Shown here in pieces: positions 1 to 8,771 of a DNA stretch of 64,000 nt (its first letter is position 1; every line of letters starts with the position of its first letter). The DNA is from Bacteriovoracaceae bacterium (lineage in GTDB: Bacteria > Bdellovibrionota > Bacteriovoracia > Bacteriovoracales > Bacteriovoracaceae). The stretch covers positions 85,402 through 149,401 of the forward strand of contig JABGXW010000162.1 of the NCBI GenBank assembly GCA_018675575.1, written 5' to 3'. Under the pieces are notes generated by a model. The model saw nothing but the letters and a program-made list of their open reading frames with translations. It did not search any database and had not been told where the DNA came from. The translations under genes were made by a program, and so were the position numbers.

Positions 1-253
1 AAATACTGCTTTCGCAGCTGTAGGAACTGCCCTCACAAGTGCTGAGTCAAATAAAGCTATTGCTTATTTTTTAGCAATGTCTATCGCTGCTTTTGGTGGA
101 ACTGCTGCTCAGTCTAAAGCTGCCGCTGTGGCACTTGAAGGTATCGCTAGAAACCCATCTGCCGCTGCAAAGATTCAAACACCAATGATTCTTTCTTTCG
201 CGTTAATGGAATCACTTGTGATCTTTACTCTTATCTCAGTATTTCTAATATAA
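1..253 (+). CDS. atpE: ATP synthase F0 subunit c, C-terminal part (5' end outside window)
   Basis: The reading frame from base 2 to the TAA at 251-253 encodes about 83 residues of the two-helix proteolipid that forms the rotating c-ring of F1F0 ATP synthase in the inner membrane. The polar loop reads GIARNPSA (usual form ARQP) and the second helix carries the ion-binding Glu in ALMESLVIF. In the first helix a Gln lies 13 residues before the loop Arg, the position of the Na+-coordinating Gln of Ilyobacter. With the following ES pair this gives part of the sodium signature, but the downstream Thr and Tyr positions are Leu and Phe, so ion specificity is open. A terminator follows directly, so this is the last gene of its transcript. 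Confidence 0.93.
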   Translation, partial: NTAFAAVGTALTSAESNKAIAYFLAMSIAAFGGTAAQSKAAAVALEGIARNPSAAAKIQTPMILSFALMESLVIFTLISVFLI

Positions 254-280
254 TTTACGCACAGCAGAGCAAATAAGGAA

Positions 281-306
281 AAGGGCCTAGATTGGGGCCC
301 TTTTTT
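281..306 (+). terminator. Rho-independent terminator after atpE
   Basis: A perfect 7-bp GC-rich stem (AAGGGCC at 281-287, GGCCCTT at 296-302) encloses an 8-nt loop and runs into a T tract to 306. It lies 28 nt past the atpE stop and separates the ATP synthase transcript from the riboflavin genes. Confidence 0.9.
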
Positions 307-383
307 ATGCCTTGCGTATAAAATTTGCCCCCATAGAACCAATATCAATTTACAGAGTGCATAAATTCATGGTTTAAATCATT

Positions 384-411
384 CTAGAGAAATAGAACCA
401 AGGGTCTCTAG
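384..411 (+). promoter_or_regulatory. Possible hairpin over the ribD ribosome-binding site
   Basis: CTAGAGA (384-390) and TCTCTAG (405-411) are perfect 7-bp complements around a 14-nt loop. The loop holds the weak Shine-Dalgarno AAGGG (400-404), and the right arm ends 3 nt before the ribD ATG. I see no FMN-riboswitch consensus in the 160 nt upstream of ribD, so this small hairpin is the only visible candidate for translational control. It could be chance. Confidence 0.3.
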
Positions 412-414
412 CAA

Positions 415-1524
415 ATGAATCAAGACAATAAATTCATGTCTTTAGCTTTAAAAGAAGCACTAAAGGGTTATGGTAAGGTATCTCCGAATCCGCTGGTTGG
501 TGCAGTTGTTGTAAAAAATGAAAAAGTTATTTCAGTAGGACACCATGAAAAGTTTGGTGAAGATCATGCTGAAGTCATGGCGCTAGAAAAATTAACAAAA
601 GAAGTAATTGCTGAGTCTACATTATATGTAACTTTAGAACCGTGTTGTCATACAAATAAAAAAACACCACCTTGTACAAAATTGCTTTTAGAAAAAAAAC
701 CAAAACGAATTGTCATTTGCAATGTCGACCCTAATCCAGAAGTTTCAAGTAAAGGAATTCAGGTTTTACGAGATGCTGGGATTCAAGTTGATCAAGGAGT
801 GCTTGAAGAAGAAGGCAGAAAATTAAATAAAATATTTTTTAAATTTATGAAAACAGGACTCCCATGGGTTCATTTAAAATACGCGCAAACTTTAGATGGA
901 AAAGTGTCTGCAATTACAGGTGATAGTAAATGGATAAGTGATCTGGATGCTCTAAAAGAAGTTCATCATTTAAGACTTGGCCATGATGCTATATTAATTG
1001 GTAAAAATACTGTTCTGTCAGATGATCCATCTCTTACGATTCGTTATGGGTTTGAGACGATTAAAGACTGCCCCTATAGGGTCATAATTGGTGAACTACC
1101 GAGATTAGATTTAAAGAGTAAAGTATTTAATGATAAATTTGTTTCTAAAACAATAATCATTTGTATAGACAATGAAACGAATAGAAAGCTCGCTCTTGAC
1201 TTTATATCTAAAGGTATTGATATTGCCTTTATTTTCGATACAGATAAAATTATTTCTACTGATAAGATTTTAAAAGCATTGGCCGAAAGAAATATACATT
1301 CTATTATCGTAGAAGGTGGATCAAAAATAATTTCACAATTTATAATAGAAAAGAACATAGACCAAATTACGTCATATATAGCACCTAAAATTATTGGCTC
1401 TGGTAAAGATTTTTTTTGTCATACTGGAATTGAAAAAATGTCTGATGCTTTGAACTTCAAGAATCCTGTTTATAGGATATTGAACGATCAAATTGTTATG
1501 GATGCCGAAGGAGTGATGGCGTAA
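415..1524 (+). CDS. ribD: Bifunctional riboflavin deaminase/reductase RibD
   Basis: Catalyses the second and third steps of riboflavin synthesis: deamination of the diaminopyrimidinone made by GTP cyclohydrolase II, then NADPH-dependent reduction of the ribosyl side chain, in the cytoplasm. The N-terminal deaminase domain (about residues 1-145) has the zinc/catalytic HAE at 51-53 and the cysteine motif EPCCHTNKKTPPC (about 75-87). The latter is one residue longer between the zinc cysteines than E. coli RibD. The C-terminal half is the reductase domain, with HLKYAQTLDGKV and IVEGGSKI. At 369 residues it has the usual length. The stop overlaps the ribE start by one base (TAATG), indicating coupled translation. 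No FMN riboswitch is visible upstream. Confidence 0.96.
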   Translation: MNQDNKFMSLALKEALKGYGKVSPNPLVGAVVVKNEKVISVGHHEKFGEDHAEVMALEKLTKEVIAESTLYVTLEPCCHTNKKTPPCTKLLLEKKPKRIVICNVDPNPEVSSKGIQVLRDAGIQVDQGVLEEEGRKLNKIFFKFMKTGLPWVHLKYAQTLDGKVSAITGDSKWISDLDALKEVHHLRLGHDAILIGKNTVLSDDPSLTIRYGFETIKDCPYRVIIGELPRLDLKSKVFNDKFVSKTIIICIDNETNRKLALDFISKGIDIAFIFDTDKIISTDKILKALAERNIHSIIVEGGSKIISQFIIEKNIDQITSYIAPKIIGSGKDFFCHTGIEKMSDALNFKNPVYRILNDQIVMDAEGVMA

Positions 1525-2174
1525 TGTTCACTGGACTAGTTAAAGAGATTGGAACAATTAAAACAATTAAGAATATTTCTGAAGGTTTAGAAATCTCTGT
1601 CTTGTGTCATGACTTAATAACTGAAATTAAGACTGATGATTCAGTTGCCCTTGATGGTGTTTGCCAGACGGTCGTATCCTATGGATTAAATGATTTTACT
1701 GTTCAGACAATTGGTGCAACTTTGGGAAAGACGACATTGGGTATATTAAAACCTGGATATAAGGTTAATTTAGAGTTAGCTCTAAAAGCTTCTGATCGTC
1801 TAGGTGGTCATATGGTTCAAGGCCATGTCAATACCACAAGCAAACTTCAGTCTATTCAAAAAAAGGGTGAAAACTATTTGTTAGAATTTTCATTAGAAGA
1901 TGAGAATCGAAAATATGTTATCAACGAAGGATCGATTTCGATTAATGGAATCTCCTTAACCGTATGTTCAGTAAGTGATTTCTCACATAGCTTTATAGTT
2001 TCTATCATCCCGCATTCTTATCATCATACTAACTTGGTAAATTTGAGTGTAGGAAATTTAGTAAATATAGAATTTGATGTGATCTCAAAATATGTTGAGA
2101 ACATGTTGAAATATACAAATAATAATTTTACGAATTCTATTACAAATGATTGGTTATCATCAAAAGGTTTTTAA
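1524..2174 (+). CDS. ribE: Riboflavin synthase alpha chain
   Basis: Converts two molecules of 6,7-dimethyl-8-ribityllumazine into riboflavin and the pyrimidine substrate of lumazine synthase; normally a cytoplasmic homotrimer. The 216-residue protein shows both lumazine-binding repeats. The first starts at the N-terminus with MFTGLVKEIGTI. The second starts near residue 95 with GGHMVQGHVN and contains the INGISLTV motif near 145. The ATG shares its A with the ribD stop, so the two genes are translationally coupled. ribB follows after 27 nt. Confidence 0.96.
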   Translation: MFTGLVKEIGTIKTIKNISEGLEISVLCHDLITEIKTDDSVALDGVCQTVVSYGLNDFTVQTIGATLGKTTLGILKPGYKVNLELALKASDRLGGHMVQGHVNTTSKLQSIQKKGENYLLEFSLEDENRKYVINEGSISINGISLTVCSVSDFSHSFIVSIIPHSYHHTNLVNLSVGNLVNIEFDVISKYVENMLKYTNNNFTNSITNDWLSSKGF

Positions 2175-2201
2175 ACTTTTAATGAATAAAAAGGAAGAAA
2201 T

Positions 2202-2831
2202 ATGTTTAATGTAATTGAAGAAGCTATAGAGGATATTAAAAAAGGAAAAATGGTCGTCGTGGTTGATGATGAAAATCGCGAAAATGAAGGCGATCTAATT
2301 ATGGCAGCACAATATGTTACACCTGATACAATTAATTTTATGGCCGGCAAGGGCAGAGGGCTTATTTGTACTCCCATCACTACCGAAAGAGCATTTGAAA
2401 TGAAGCTGACACCTATGGTGGATGCCAATGATTCACTTCACTATACTGCCTTCACAGAAAGTATCGATTATATTGGGGCAGGAACTGGAATTAGCACTCA
2501 AGCGAGATCACTAACTGTTAAGGCGTTAAATCATAATAATACACAAGCAGATGAGCTAGTGAGACCCGGTCATATTTTTCCACTAATAGCCAGAGATGGT
2601 GGTGTTCTTGAAAGGGCTGGACATACAGAAGCCGCGATTGATTTAATAAAACTTGCAGGATTAAATCCAGTGGGTGTTATATGTGAAATTTTGAATGAAG
2701 ATGGGACAATGGCACGAATTCCAGATCTTTTAAGGTTTTCCAAAAGATTTGAATTGAAACTGATTACAATTGAAGACTTGATTACATATAGACTAACTAA
2801 AGAACAACCTTTATCTCAATTATTACAATAG
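2202..2831 (+). CDS. ribB: 3,4-dihydroxy-2-butanone 4-phosphate synthase
   Basis: Makes the four-carbon unit of riboflavin from ribulose 5-phosphate. The metal- and substrate-binding motif DDENRENEGDL lies near residues 22-32, and RPGHIFPL and HTEAAIDL follow further on. The protein is 209 residues and stops at the end of this domain. The GTP cyclohydrolase II domain that forms RibBA fusions in many bacteria is absent, and no separate ribA lies in this window, so GTP cyclohydrolase II must be encoded elsewhere. Shine-Dalgarno GGAAG sits a few bases before the ATG. Confidence 0.95.
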   Translation: MFNVIEEAIEDIKKGKMVVVVDDENRENEGDLIMAAQYVTPDTINFMAGKGRGLICTPITTERAFEMKLTPMVDANDSLHYTAFTESIDYIGAGTGISTQARSLTVKALNHNNTQADELVRPGHIFPLIARDGGVLERAGHTEAAIDLIKLAGLNPVGVICEILNEDGTMARIPDLLRFSKRFELKLITIEDLITYRLTKEQPLSQLLQ

Positions 2832-2840
2832 GAGAAAATC

Positions 2841-3308
2841 ATGAATATATTAGAAGGACAGTTAAATGCAGAAGGACTTAAGTTCGGTGTTGTTGTTGGA
2901 AGATTTAATGAATTCATATCTGGAAAACTTTTAGAAGGTACTGTTGATTGTATAAAAAGACATAGTACAGAAGAAAATAATATTGATGTTGCGTGGGTAC
3001 CTGGAAGTTTTGAAATACCACTGATGGCAAAAAAGTTAGCAGCAACAAAAAAGTACGACGCAATTATTTGCTTAGGAGCCGTCATCAGAGGAAGTACTCC
3101 TCACTTTGATTATGTTTCTTCAGAAGTTGCTAAGGGAATTTCAAGAGTAAGCCTTGATACAGAAATACCTGTATCTTTTGGTGTGATTACCACTGACAAT
3201 TTAGAACAAGCCATTGAAAGAGCAGGTACGAAGTCTGGAAATAAAGGCTGGGATGCAGCGATGTCGGCCATAGAAATGGCAAGCATGATTAGACGTTACG
3301 AATTATGA
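2841..3308 (+). CDS. ribH: 6,7-dimethyl-8-ribityllumazine synthase
   Basis: Condenses the RibD product with the RibB product to give lumazine, the substrate of RibE; family members form pentamers or 60-meric capsids. The 155-residue sequence has the typical [18 protein letters not shown] start, [15 protein letters not shown], and the loop [14 protein letters not shown] with the active-site His, followed by TDNLEQA and [13 protein letters not shown] Shine-Dalgarno (AGGAG) precedes the ATG. The gene ends the rib operon and its 3' end overlaps the convergent methyltransferase gene by 13 bp. Confidence 0.96.
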   Translation: MNILEGQLNAEGLKFGVVVGRFNEFISGKLLEGTVDCIKRHSTEENNIDVAWVPGSFEIPLMAKKLAATKKYDAIICLGAVIRGSTPHFDYVSSEVAKGISRVSLDTEIPVSFGVITTDNLEQAIERAGTKSGNKGWDAAMSAIEMASMIRRYEL

Positions 3309-4075
3309 TTAAAGTATGCATATAAAAATATAGCTGTTGCAGAGGCGGCATTAAAGTGTTGAACTTCATCATTCATTTCGATTTTTATAATATGATCACT
3401 TATTTTTAAAATCGACTCTTCAATGCCATGCCCTTCACTACCCACAATTAAACAAGACTTTTTCTTAAACTCAAATTTTCTTAATGATTTAGATTGATCT
3501 GCATTAGCGAAGGAAATAACCTCGTAACCTTTAGACTGTAGTTCTGTTAGACGTACTTTAAGATCATTAGTTTTCTCAATATTACAAAAGAAAACATTAC
3601 CCATGGAAACACGAATAGCTCTTTTGACATGTGGATGACAAGATTTTGAATCTATCAATATATTTAAAACATTGAAACCGGCTGCTGAGCGGATAATTGA
3701 ACCGACATTTTCTGGACTAGTTAATCCATTTAAGACAAGAATAGCTTGATTTTCATTTAGCGTATTTATAATTGGTCTTTCACAAATTGCCATTATTCCA
3801 CCATGATATGACTGACCTACGAGTTTATTTATTTGCGAATCAGGTAGGCAATAAACTTGATTGATTTTACTGAATGAAGATTTATATTGTTCATATAATG
3901 ACTCTGAAGTTAATAGTTTTAAAATATTAACATTACAGGAAATGGCTTTATTTATAACTTTATGGCCTTCAATTAATATTAAGTTTTCATTAAATAACTG
4001 CGAACTCTTAAATGATATGAATGTAGAAATATTAGGATCATTAATCTTATCTATTTTTATTATCTCATGAGTCAT
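3296..4075 (-). CDS. TrmH/SpoU-family RNA 2'-O-methyltransferase
   Basis: A knotted (SPOUT) methyltransferase expected to methylate a ribose 2'-OH in rRNA or tRNA using SAM. The 259-residue protein has an N-terminal substrate-binding region of about 100 residues, then the family motifs [15 protein letters not shown] (motif 1), [11 protein letters not shown] (motif 2) and [18 protein letters not shown] (motif 3). Motif 3 is unusual: the common SLNVSVA core reads HFNAASA. The substrate cannot be assigned from sequence. The ATG overlaps the uvrA stop as ATGA, so it is the last gene of the minus-strand operon. The 3' end overlaps ribH. Confidence 0.85.
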   Translation of the reverse strand: MTHEIIKIDKINDPNISTFISFKSSQLFNENLILIEGHKVINKAISCNVNILKLLTSESLYEQYKSSFSKINQVYCLPDSQINKLVGQSYHGGIMAICERPIINTLNENQAILVLNGLTSPENVGSIIRSAAGFNVLNILIDSKSCHPHVKRAIRVSMGNVFFCNIEKTNDLKVRLTELQSKGYEVISFANADQSKSLRKFEFKKKSCLIVGSEGHGIEESILKISDHIIKIEMNDEVQHFNAASATAIFLYAYFNHNS

Positions 4076-6870
4076 AAATACTTACCAGTTAGGCTGGCTT
4101 TGCAACGTTTTATTTCTTCAGGGGTACCAGTAAAAACAATTTCACCTCCATTAATACCGCCTTCGGGTCCTAGGTCAATAATATGGTGTGCCGCTTTTAT
4201 AACATCGATATTATGTTCTACGATAACAACTGTATTATCGGAATCTATTAACTTTTGAATTGCCTTGAGGAGTAACTTTATATCATTGAAATGGAGACCA
4301 GTAGTTGGCTCATCTAAGACATATAGGCAATGACCCTTAGTTCTTTTTGCAAGCTCTTTACTTAATTTGAGACGTTGTGCCTCTCCACCAGAAAGTGTTG
4401 TAGCAGGTTGACCAAGTTTTATATAACCCAGTCCAACTTCTGTTAATGTAGATAAGGTTTTTAAAATTTTAGGTTGATTTTTGAAAAAAACTAATGCTTC
4501 TTCTATCGTTAATTCTAGAACTTCTGCTATGGATAATCCTTTAAATAGTATTGAAAGTGTTTCTTTGTTATATCGAGAACCTTTACACTCAACACAAGTT
4601 ATAAATACATCAGGAAGAAAGTGCATCTCTATTTTCTTTACACCATTTCCTTCACAATCATCACATCGGCCACCTTTAATATTAAAACTAAAGCGACCAG
4701 GTTTATAACCTCTTATCTTTGAGTCTGGTGTTTTGGAAAAGATATCCCTTATAATGTCAAAAATCCCAGTATAGGTTGCAGGATTCGATTGTGGAGACTT
4801 TCCAATCGGAGATTGATCTAACTCGATAATTGTTTTTATATAGTCAGTACCTGTAAGCGCTTTATAGTTACTTTTGGTATATAGAATTTTATTAGACTTT
4901 GTTGATAATTTCTTCTTTAGTGCCGGTACCAAGATATTATGGACAAGAGTGGATTTTCCAGAGCCACTAACTCCTGTTATGGCGATTAAGCGACCGAGAG
5001 GAAAAGTTACAGTTATATTTTTTAAATTATTTTCAGAGGCCTCATGAAGTACTAGAAGATTTTTATTTGTAGGCATAAAATCGTTTTGAATCTCAATTGA
5101 GTCTTCAGATTTAAGATACCTTCCAGTTAATGATTTTTGTTCTTTAATAATGGTAGAAATATTACCTTCAACTACGACTTCCCCTCCATGAATTCCGGCT
5201 TCTGGCCCCATATCGACTATGTAGTCTGCGGCCTTCATTGTCTCTAAGTCATGCTCTACAACTAAAACAGTATTTCCAATATCACGTAAGTTAATCATCG
5301 TTTGTATCAATTTTTTATTATCTGATTGATGCAACCCTATACTAGGTTCATCTAATACATAAAGGACTCCTGTTAAAGATGAACCTAGTTGAGAAGCAAG
5401 CCTTATTCTTTGACTTTCCCCTCCAGATAAAGACCCAGCAGCTCTATCTAAAGTTAAATAATGAAGTCCAACATCATTTAGAAAGGATAGTCGATTAATT
5501 ATTTGTTTAAGGAGTTTGTCAGCGATCAGTGACTTTTCTTGAGAGAGCTTTAATTGTATAAAAAACAAATAGAGATCATAGATTGAATATGAGCAGAGAA
5601 CAGAAATATTTTTATCACCAATTTTAGTGGATAATGCTTCGGCCCTTAAGCGTTGACCCTGGCAAGATGTACAGGTCTTAATTTCCATAAAACCTTCCAT
5701 GAACTTTCTGACTTTCTCAGACCCTGTTTCAACATATTTTTTATTCAGCCATTGTTCAATGCCTGGAAAAGCTTTTTTAAATTTAAAGTGGCTATTTTCA
5801 CTTTCAAATGAATACTGATATTCTTTAGATGTACCCTCAAAAATAATTTTTGTTATTTTTGAATTAAGGTCACGTAAAGGAGTAGAGATTATAATTTTTT
5901 CTGCCTTGAAAACAGACTCAACCATTTTTAAAAGAAACGAGTTCTTTTTTAACAAAGGAATGGCACCATCAATAAGGGATAAAGAGTCATCAAAAATGAG
6001 GGTGGTTTTGTCTAGGGTTTTAGACTCTCCTATACCATTGCATTTTTCACAGGCACCAATTGCAGAATTAAAAGAAAATAATCTGGGTTCTAAGTCGGGA
6101 TAAATTTCTTCAGTGGTTGGAGAAATATTTAATTCACTAAAAACATGTAGTTCATCATTAATTAACGCCTTTAGGGTTCCGCGACCAAACTTAAGAGCTT
6201 GTTCAATAGATTCCAATAACCTTTTACCTATTCCCGCTTTTAAAATAAGTCTATCGATTACAAGGTCAAAATTATATGTTTTATTTTTAACTTCTAATAT
6301 CTCTTCTAGAGTCATTAGATTCTTATTATAAAAAGCTCGAGTGAAACCGAGAGTGAGGAACTGGTTTATTTGAGCTTTAAACTCGATAAGATTTTTTGCC
6401 TTTATGGAAGACATTAGATGTATTTTTGATTTTTCCTTATTCTTTATGATAATTCGACTAATCTGAGGAGGAGTATATTGGACAACTTCTTCACCAGTTT
6501 TAGGATCATAAAATGTACCTGCACGTGCATATAAAACTCGCATATAATCATAAATTTCTGTAATTGTTCCAACAGTAGAGCGAGGGTTTTTTCCTGTTGT
6601 TCTTTGATTAATTGCAATTGCTGGAGATAATCCTTCAATACTTTCAACATCTGGTGGTTGGTATTGTCCGAGAAATTGACGAGCATAAGAGCTTAATGAT
6701 TCTATATAGCGTCTTTGGCCTTCAATATAAATTGTATCAAATGCGAGTGATGACTTACCTGAACCCGACGGACCGGTAATAACTATTAAAGAATCTTTAG
6801 GTAATGTAACTGACACGTCTTTTAAGTTATGAACATTTGATCTGATAACTTTAATATGAGTTGGTTTCAT
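4072..6870 (-). CDS. uvrA: Excinuclease ABC subunit A
   Basis: DNA-damage sensor of nucleotide excision repair: a dimeric ABC ATPase that finds lesions and loads UvrB. About 932 residues with two ABC modules: Walker A GPSGSGKSS near the N-terminus and GVSGSGKST in the second half, two LSGGE signatures, and VLDEP Walker B motifs. The C-terminal zinc module is complete (CDDC and CVEC), and CTSCQGQRL is present. The first zinc finger has only its second CxxC (CEKC); the position of the first pair reads SPTT. A start 8 codons upstream (6894) is possible, but the ATG at 6870 overlaps the pdxA stop as ATGA, the usual coupled arrangement. Confidence 0.95.
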   Translation of the reverse strand: MKPTHIKVIRSNVHNLKDVSVTLPKDSLIVITGPSGSGKSSLAFDTIYIEGQRRYIESLSSYARQFLGQYQPPDVESIEGLSPAIAINQRTTGKNPRSTVGTITEIYDYMRVLYARAGTFYDPKTGEEVVQYTPPQISRIIIKNKEKSKIHLMSSIKAKNLIEFKAQINQFLTLGFTRAFYNKNLMTLEEILEVKNKTYNFDLVIDRLILKAGIGKRLLESIEQALKFGRGTLKALINDELHVFSELNISPTTEEIYPDLEPRLFSFNSAIGACEKCNGIGESKTLDKTTLIFDDSLSLIDGAIPLLKKNSFLLKMVESVFKAEKIIISTPLRDLNSKITKIIFEGTSKEYQYSFESENSHFKFKKAFPGIEQWLNKKYVETGSEKVRKFMEGFMEIKTCTSCQGQRLRAEALSTKIGDKNISVLCSYSIYDLYLFFIQLKLSQEKSLIADKLLKQIINRLSFLNDVGLHYLTLDRAAGSLSGGESQRIRLASQLGSSLTGVLYVLDEPSIGLHQSDNKKLIQTMINLRDIGNTVLVVEHDLETMKAADYIVDMGPEAGIHGGEVVVEGNISTIIKEQKSLTGRYLKSEDSIEIQNDFMPTNKNLLVLHEASENNLKNITVTFPLGRLIAITGVSGSGKSTLVHNILVPALKKKLSTKSNKILYTKSNYKALTGTDYIKTIIELDQSPIGKSPQSNPATYTGIFDIIRDIFSKTPDSKIRGYKPGRFSFNIKGGRCDDCEGNGVKKIEMHFLPDVFITCVECKGSRYNKETLSILFKGLSIAEVLELTIEEALVFFKNQPKILKTLSTLTEVGLGYIKLGQPATTLSGGEAQRLKLSKELAKRTKGHCLYVLDEPTTGLHFNDIKLLLKAIQKLIDSDNTVVIVEHNIDVIKAAHHIIDLGPEGGINGGEIVFTGTPEEIKRCKASLTGKYL

Positions 6871-7784
6871 GTTGTGCCTATAAGCTTCAAGCATTTATTT
6901 AGGCTTAAAAGAGAACATTCATAATTAGCAATGTTTTTTCCAACCAGGTCTGGAGCTGTACCGTGATCAACACTTAAACGATGGAAGGGTAAACCAATTG
7001 TAATATTAAGGCCTAGAAATCTATTTCTTTCTTTAAAGATATTTAGGCCCTGGTCGTGATAAGGAAATATGAAAAGCTGGGACTTGTTGGCCGAGCGTTG
7101 ATTATATATTGTGTCTGATGGAAAAGGGCCTTTAAATTTGATCTTGTTAAATTGATTTTGTAGCCTTGTAATAAGCTTAGGAAATATTTTTTCTTCTTCT
7201 CCAAGCGTTCCATTTTCACCTGCGTGGGGATTAATACCAGAAAAAATGACTTCAGAAATATTATCTATAGATAAAAGCGTTTTTTCAATTTTTGAAAAAT
7301 GATCATTAGCCAGCATGAAGGATGGTACATCTACTAACGGTATATGATCTGAAAGTAAGAGAATATAATCTTTGTAAGATTCGAAAAACATTCCGAGAGT
7401 ATTATTTTTAAAATGTCGTCTCAGATATTCTGTATGTCCGGAGCATAATTGCTCATTAAAATACAATTCTTTCTTATTCATGGGAAGTGTTAGTAGCACA
7501 TCATCTTTTTTAATTACTCCAATAATATAATCAAGAGAGTCTTGAGATGTTGATTTGTTCCTTTGAATAAACTTTATGGGCAAAGCTCCACCTGAAAAGA
7601 TGAGCTTACTACTAACAATAGAAAAATCGAAATTCAAATTATTCATGTGGGTTTTTAAAACAGTTTCATTACAAACAAGTGTAAAGTATTTTTTTAAACA
7701 GATGGGGAGGCATGAGAATGCTTTTAAGAAAACCTCGAGCCCAATTGAGTTCTCGCTGCCTTGTGAAACAAAGATAGTATCCAT
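6867..7784 (-). CDS. pdxA: 4-hydroxythreonine-4-phosphate dehydrogenase (PdxA family)
   Basis: NAD-dependent dehydrogenase of the DXP-dependent pyridoxal phosphate pathway. Recognisable family motifs are GHTEYL, SDHIPL (usually THVPL), SGINPHAGENG, GPFPSDTIYNQR, YHDQGL, and GLPFHRLSVDHGTAPDLVG, which supply the three metal-binding histidines. The N-terminal motif is eroded: the usual GDPxGIGPE reads GSENSIGLE. The protein is slightly short (305 residues) for the family (about 330). It sits between a SurA-like gene (2 nt gap) and uvrA (4 bp overlap). The surA-pdxA neighbourhood is the same as in E. coli, supporting the assignment. Confidence 0.88.
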   Translation of the reverse strand: MDTIFVSQGSENSIGLEVFLKAFSCLPICLKKYFTLVCNETVLKTHMNNLNFDFSIVSSKLIFSGGALPIKFIQRNKSTSQDSLDYIIGVIKKDDVLLTLPMNKKELYFNEQLCSGHTEYLRRHFKNNTLGMFFESYKDYILLLSDHIPLVDVPSFMLANDHFSKIEKTLLSIDNISEVIFSGINPHAGENGTLGEEEKIFPKLITRLQNQFNKIKFKGPFPSDTIYNQRSANKSQLFIFPYHDQGLNIFKERNRFLGLNITIGLPFHRLSVDHGTAPDLVGKNIANYECSLLSLNKCLKLIGTT

Positions 7785-7786
7785 TA

Positions 7787-8704
7787 TTAGAAGAAATATT
7801 TTATATAATGTTTATTATTTTCCCGCTTGAACCAAAGACTAGTTACTTTACTGGCAGTATTTTGGAATAGTTGCTCTCGTATCTTTAGGCGAGCCTTCTT
7901 ATAGTTTGAAGAAGCAACAAGATCCTTTTTTTTAATAAAGAACACATGATAGGCATTTCCAAGTTTTATTGGATTAGAAAAACTTCCTTGATCCGTTCTC
8001 TTTAAAACATTTTTAAGGTCAGCTGTAAGCCCCTCTTCAGTAATGTTGCCGAGCTCATTTGTTTGAAGTTCAGAGTACTTGTTAGGAAGAACACCATTTG
8101 TTTGAAACTTTCTTAACATATTTTTAAATGACTTTTTCATCTTAGATGTCATTGCAGAAGCGTCCATAGAGAAATCAATTAAATTATATCTAAAAGCGAC
8201 AGTTTTATTTTTAAGATTGTTGCGATAATAATAATTCTTAATTTCTTGTTCAGTAATAGATATGAGTGGACGAATAACTCTAGAGTAAAAGATGTTATAT
8301 TCTATTGTTTCACGAATAATTTCAAAATATTCATCGAAGGTCATGTTGTTACTTTTTAAAAACTGTAATAATGCTTTTCGATTTAATCGAAGTCGTTTCT
8401 CGGTAGACTTGATCTGCGATTCAACTTGGTCGTCATTAATTATATATCCAAGCTCTGCAAGTTTTTCTCGTGTCATATATCTGCGTATAATTATTTTTGA
8501 AATTTCGGCATCATTATATTTAATTTTTGTGTATACACCGGGAGAAATGTTTCTTCTGGCGGCAAGGTTCTGATTAACTCTTTTAAGTTGAGATAAAGTG
8601 ATAACCTTGTCGTTAAAAACGGCAACCATCTTATCTAATAATCTGGCGTTGGCGTTTGATAAAGTTAAAAAAAATAAGAGAGATAAAAAGACCTGTCGCA
8701 ACAT
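7787..8704 (-). CDS. SurA-like periplasmic chaperone with degenerate parvulin domain
   Basis: Likely folds outer-membrane proteins in the periplasm. The ATG at 8704 has an AAGG Shine-Dalgarno 6 nt upstream and starts a clean signal peptide (MLRQVFLSLLFFLTLSNANA); an in-frame ATG at 8734 has neither. The mature part has a SurA N-terminal-like helical region (DKMVAVFNDKVITLSQL onwards). A second half keeps the parvulin outline (ELGNITEEGLTADLKNVL, then FSNPIKLGNAYHVFFIKKK) but not the consensus catalytic residues, so isomerase activity is doubtful. It lies between ppiC and pdxA, matching the surA-pdxA linkage of enterobacteria. Confidence 0.78.
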   Translation of the reverse strand: MLRQVFLSLLFFLTLSNANARLLDKMVAVFNDKVITLSQLKRVNQNLAARRNISPGVYTKIKYNDAEISKIIIRRYMTREKLAELGYIINDDQVESQIKSTEKRLRLNRKALLQFLKSNNMTFDEYFEIIRETIEYNIFYSRVIRPLISITEQEIKNYYYRNNLKNKTVAFRYNLIDFSMDASAMTSKMKKSFKNMLRKFQTNGVLPNKYSELQTNELGNITEEGLTADLKNVLKRTDQGSFSNPIKLGNAYHVFFIKKKDLVASSNYKKARLKIREQLFQNTASKVTSLWFKRENNKHYIKYFF

Positions 8705-8771
8705 TATAATCCTTGGGTAAAAATAGCGATTCATAGAATCGTTATATCTTACCCAAGAATTTTCAAAATGG

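Noticed and set aside
254..414. FMN riboswitch upstream of ribD
   Set aside because: The conserved RFN elements (AGGGGCGGGGTG-like 5' part and matching helices) are absent; the interval is only 160 nt and its first part is the atpE terminator.
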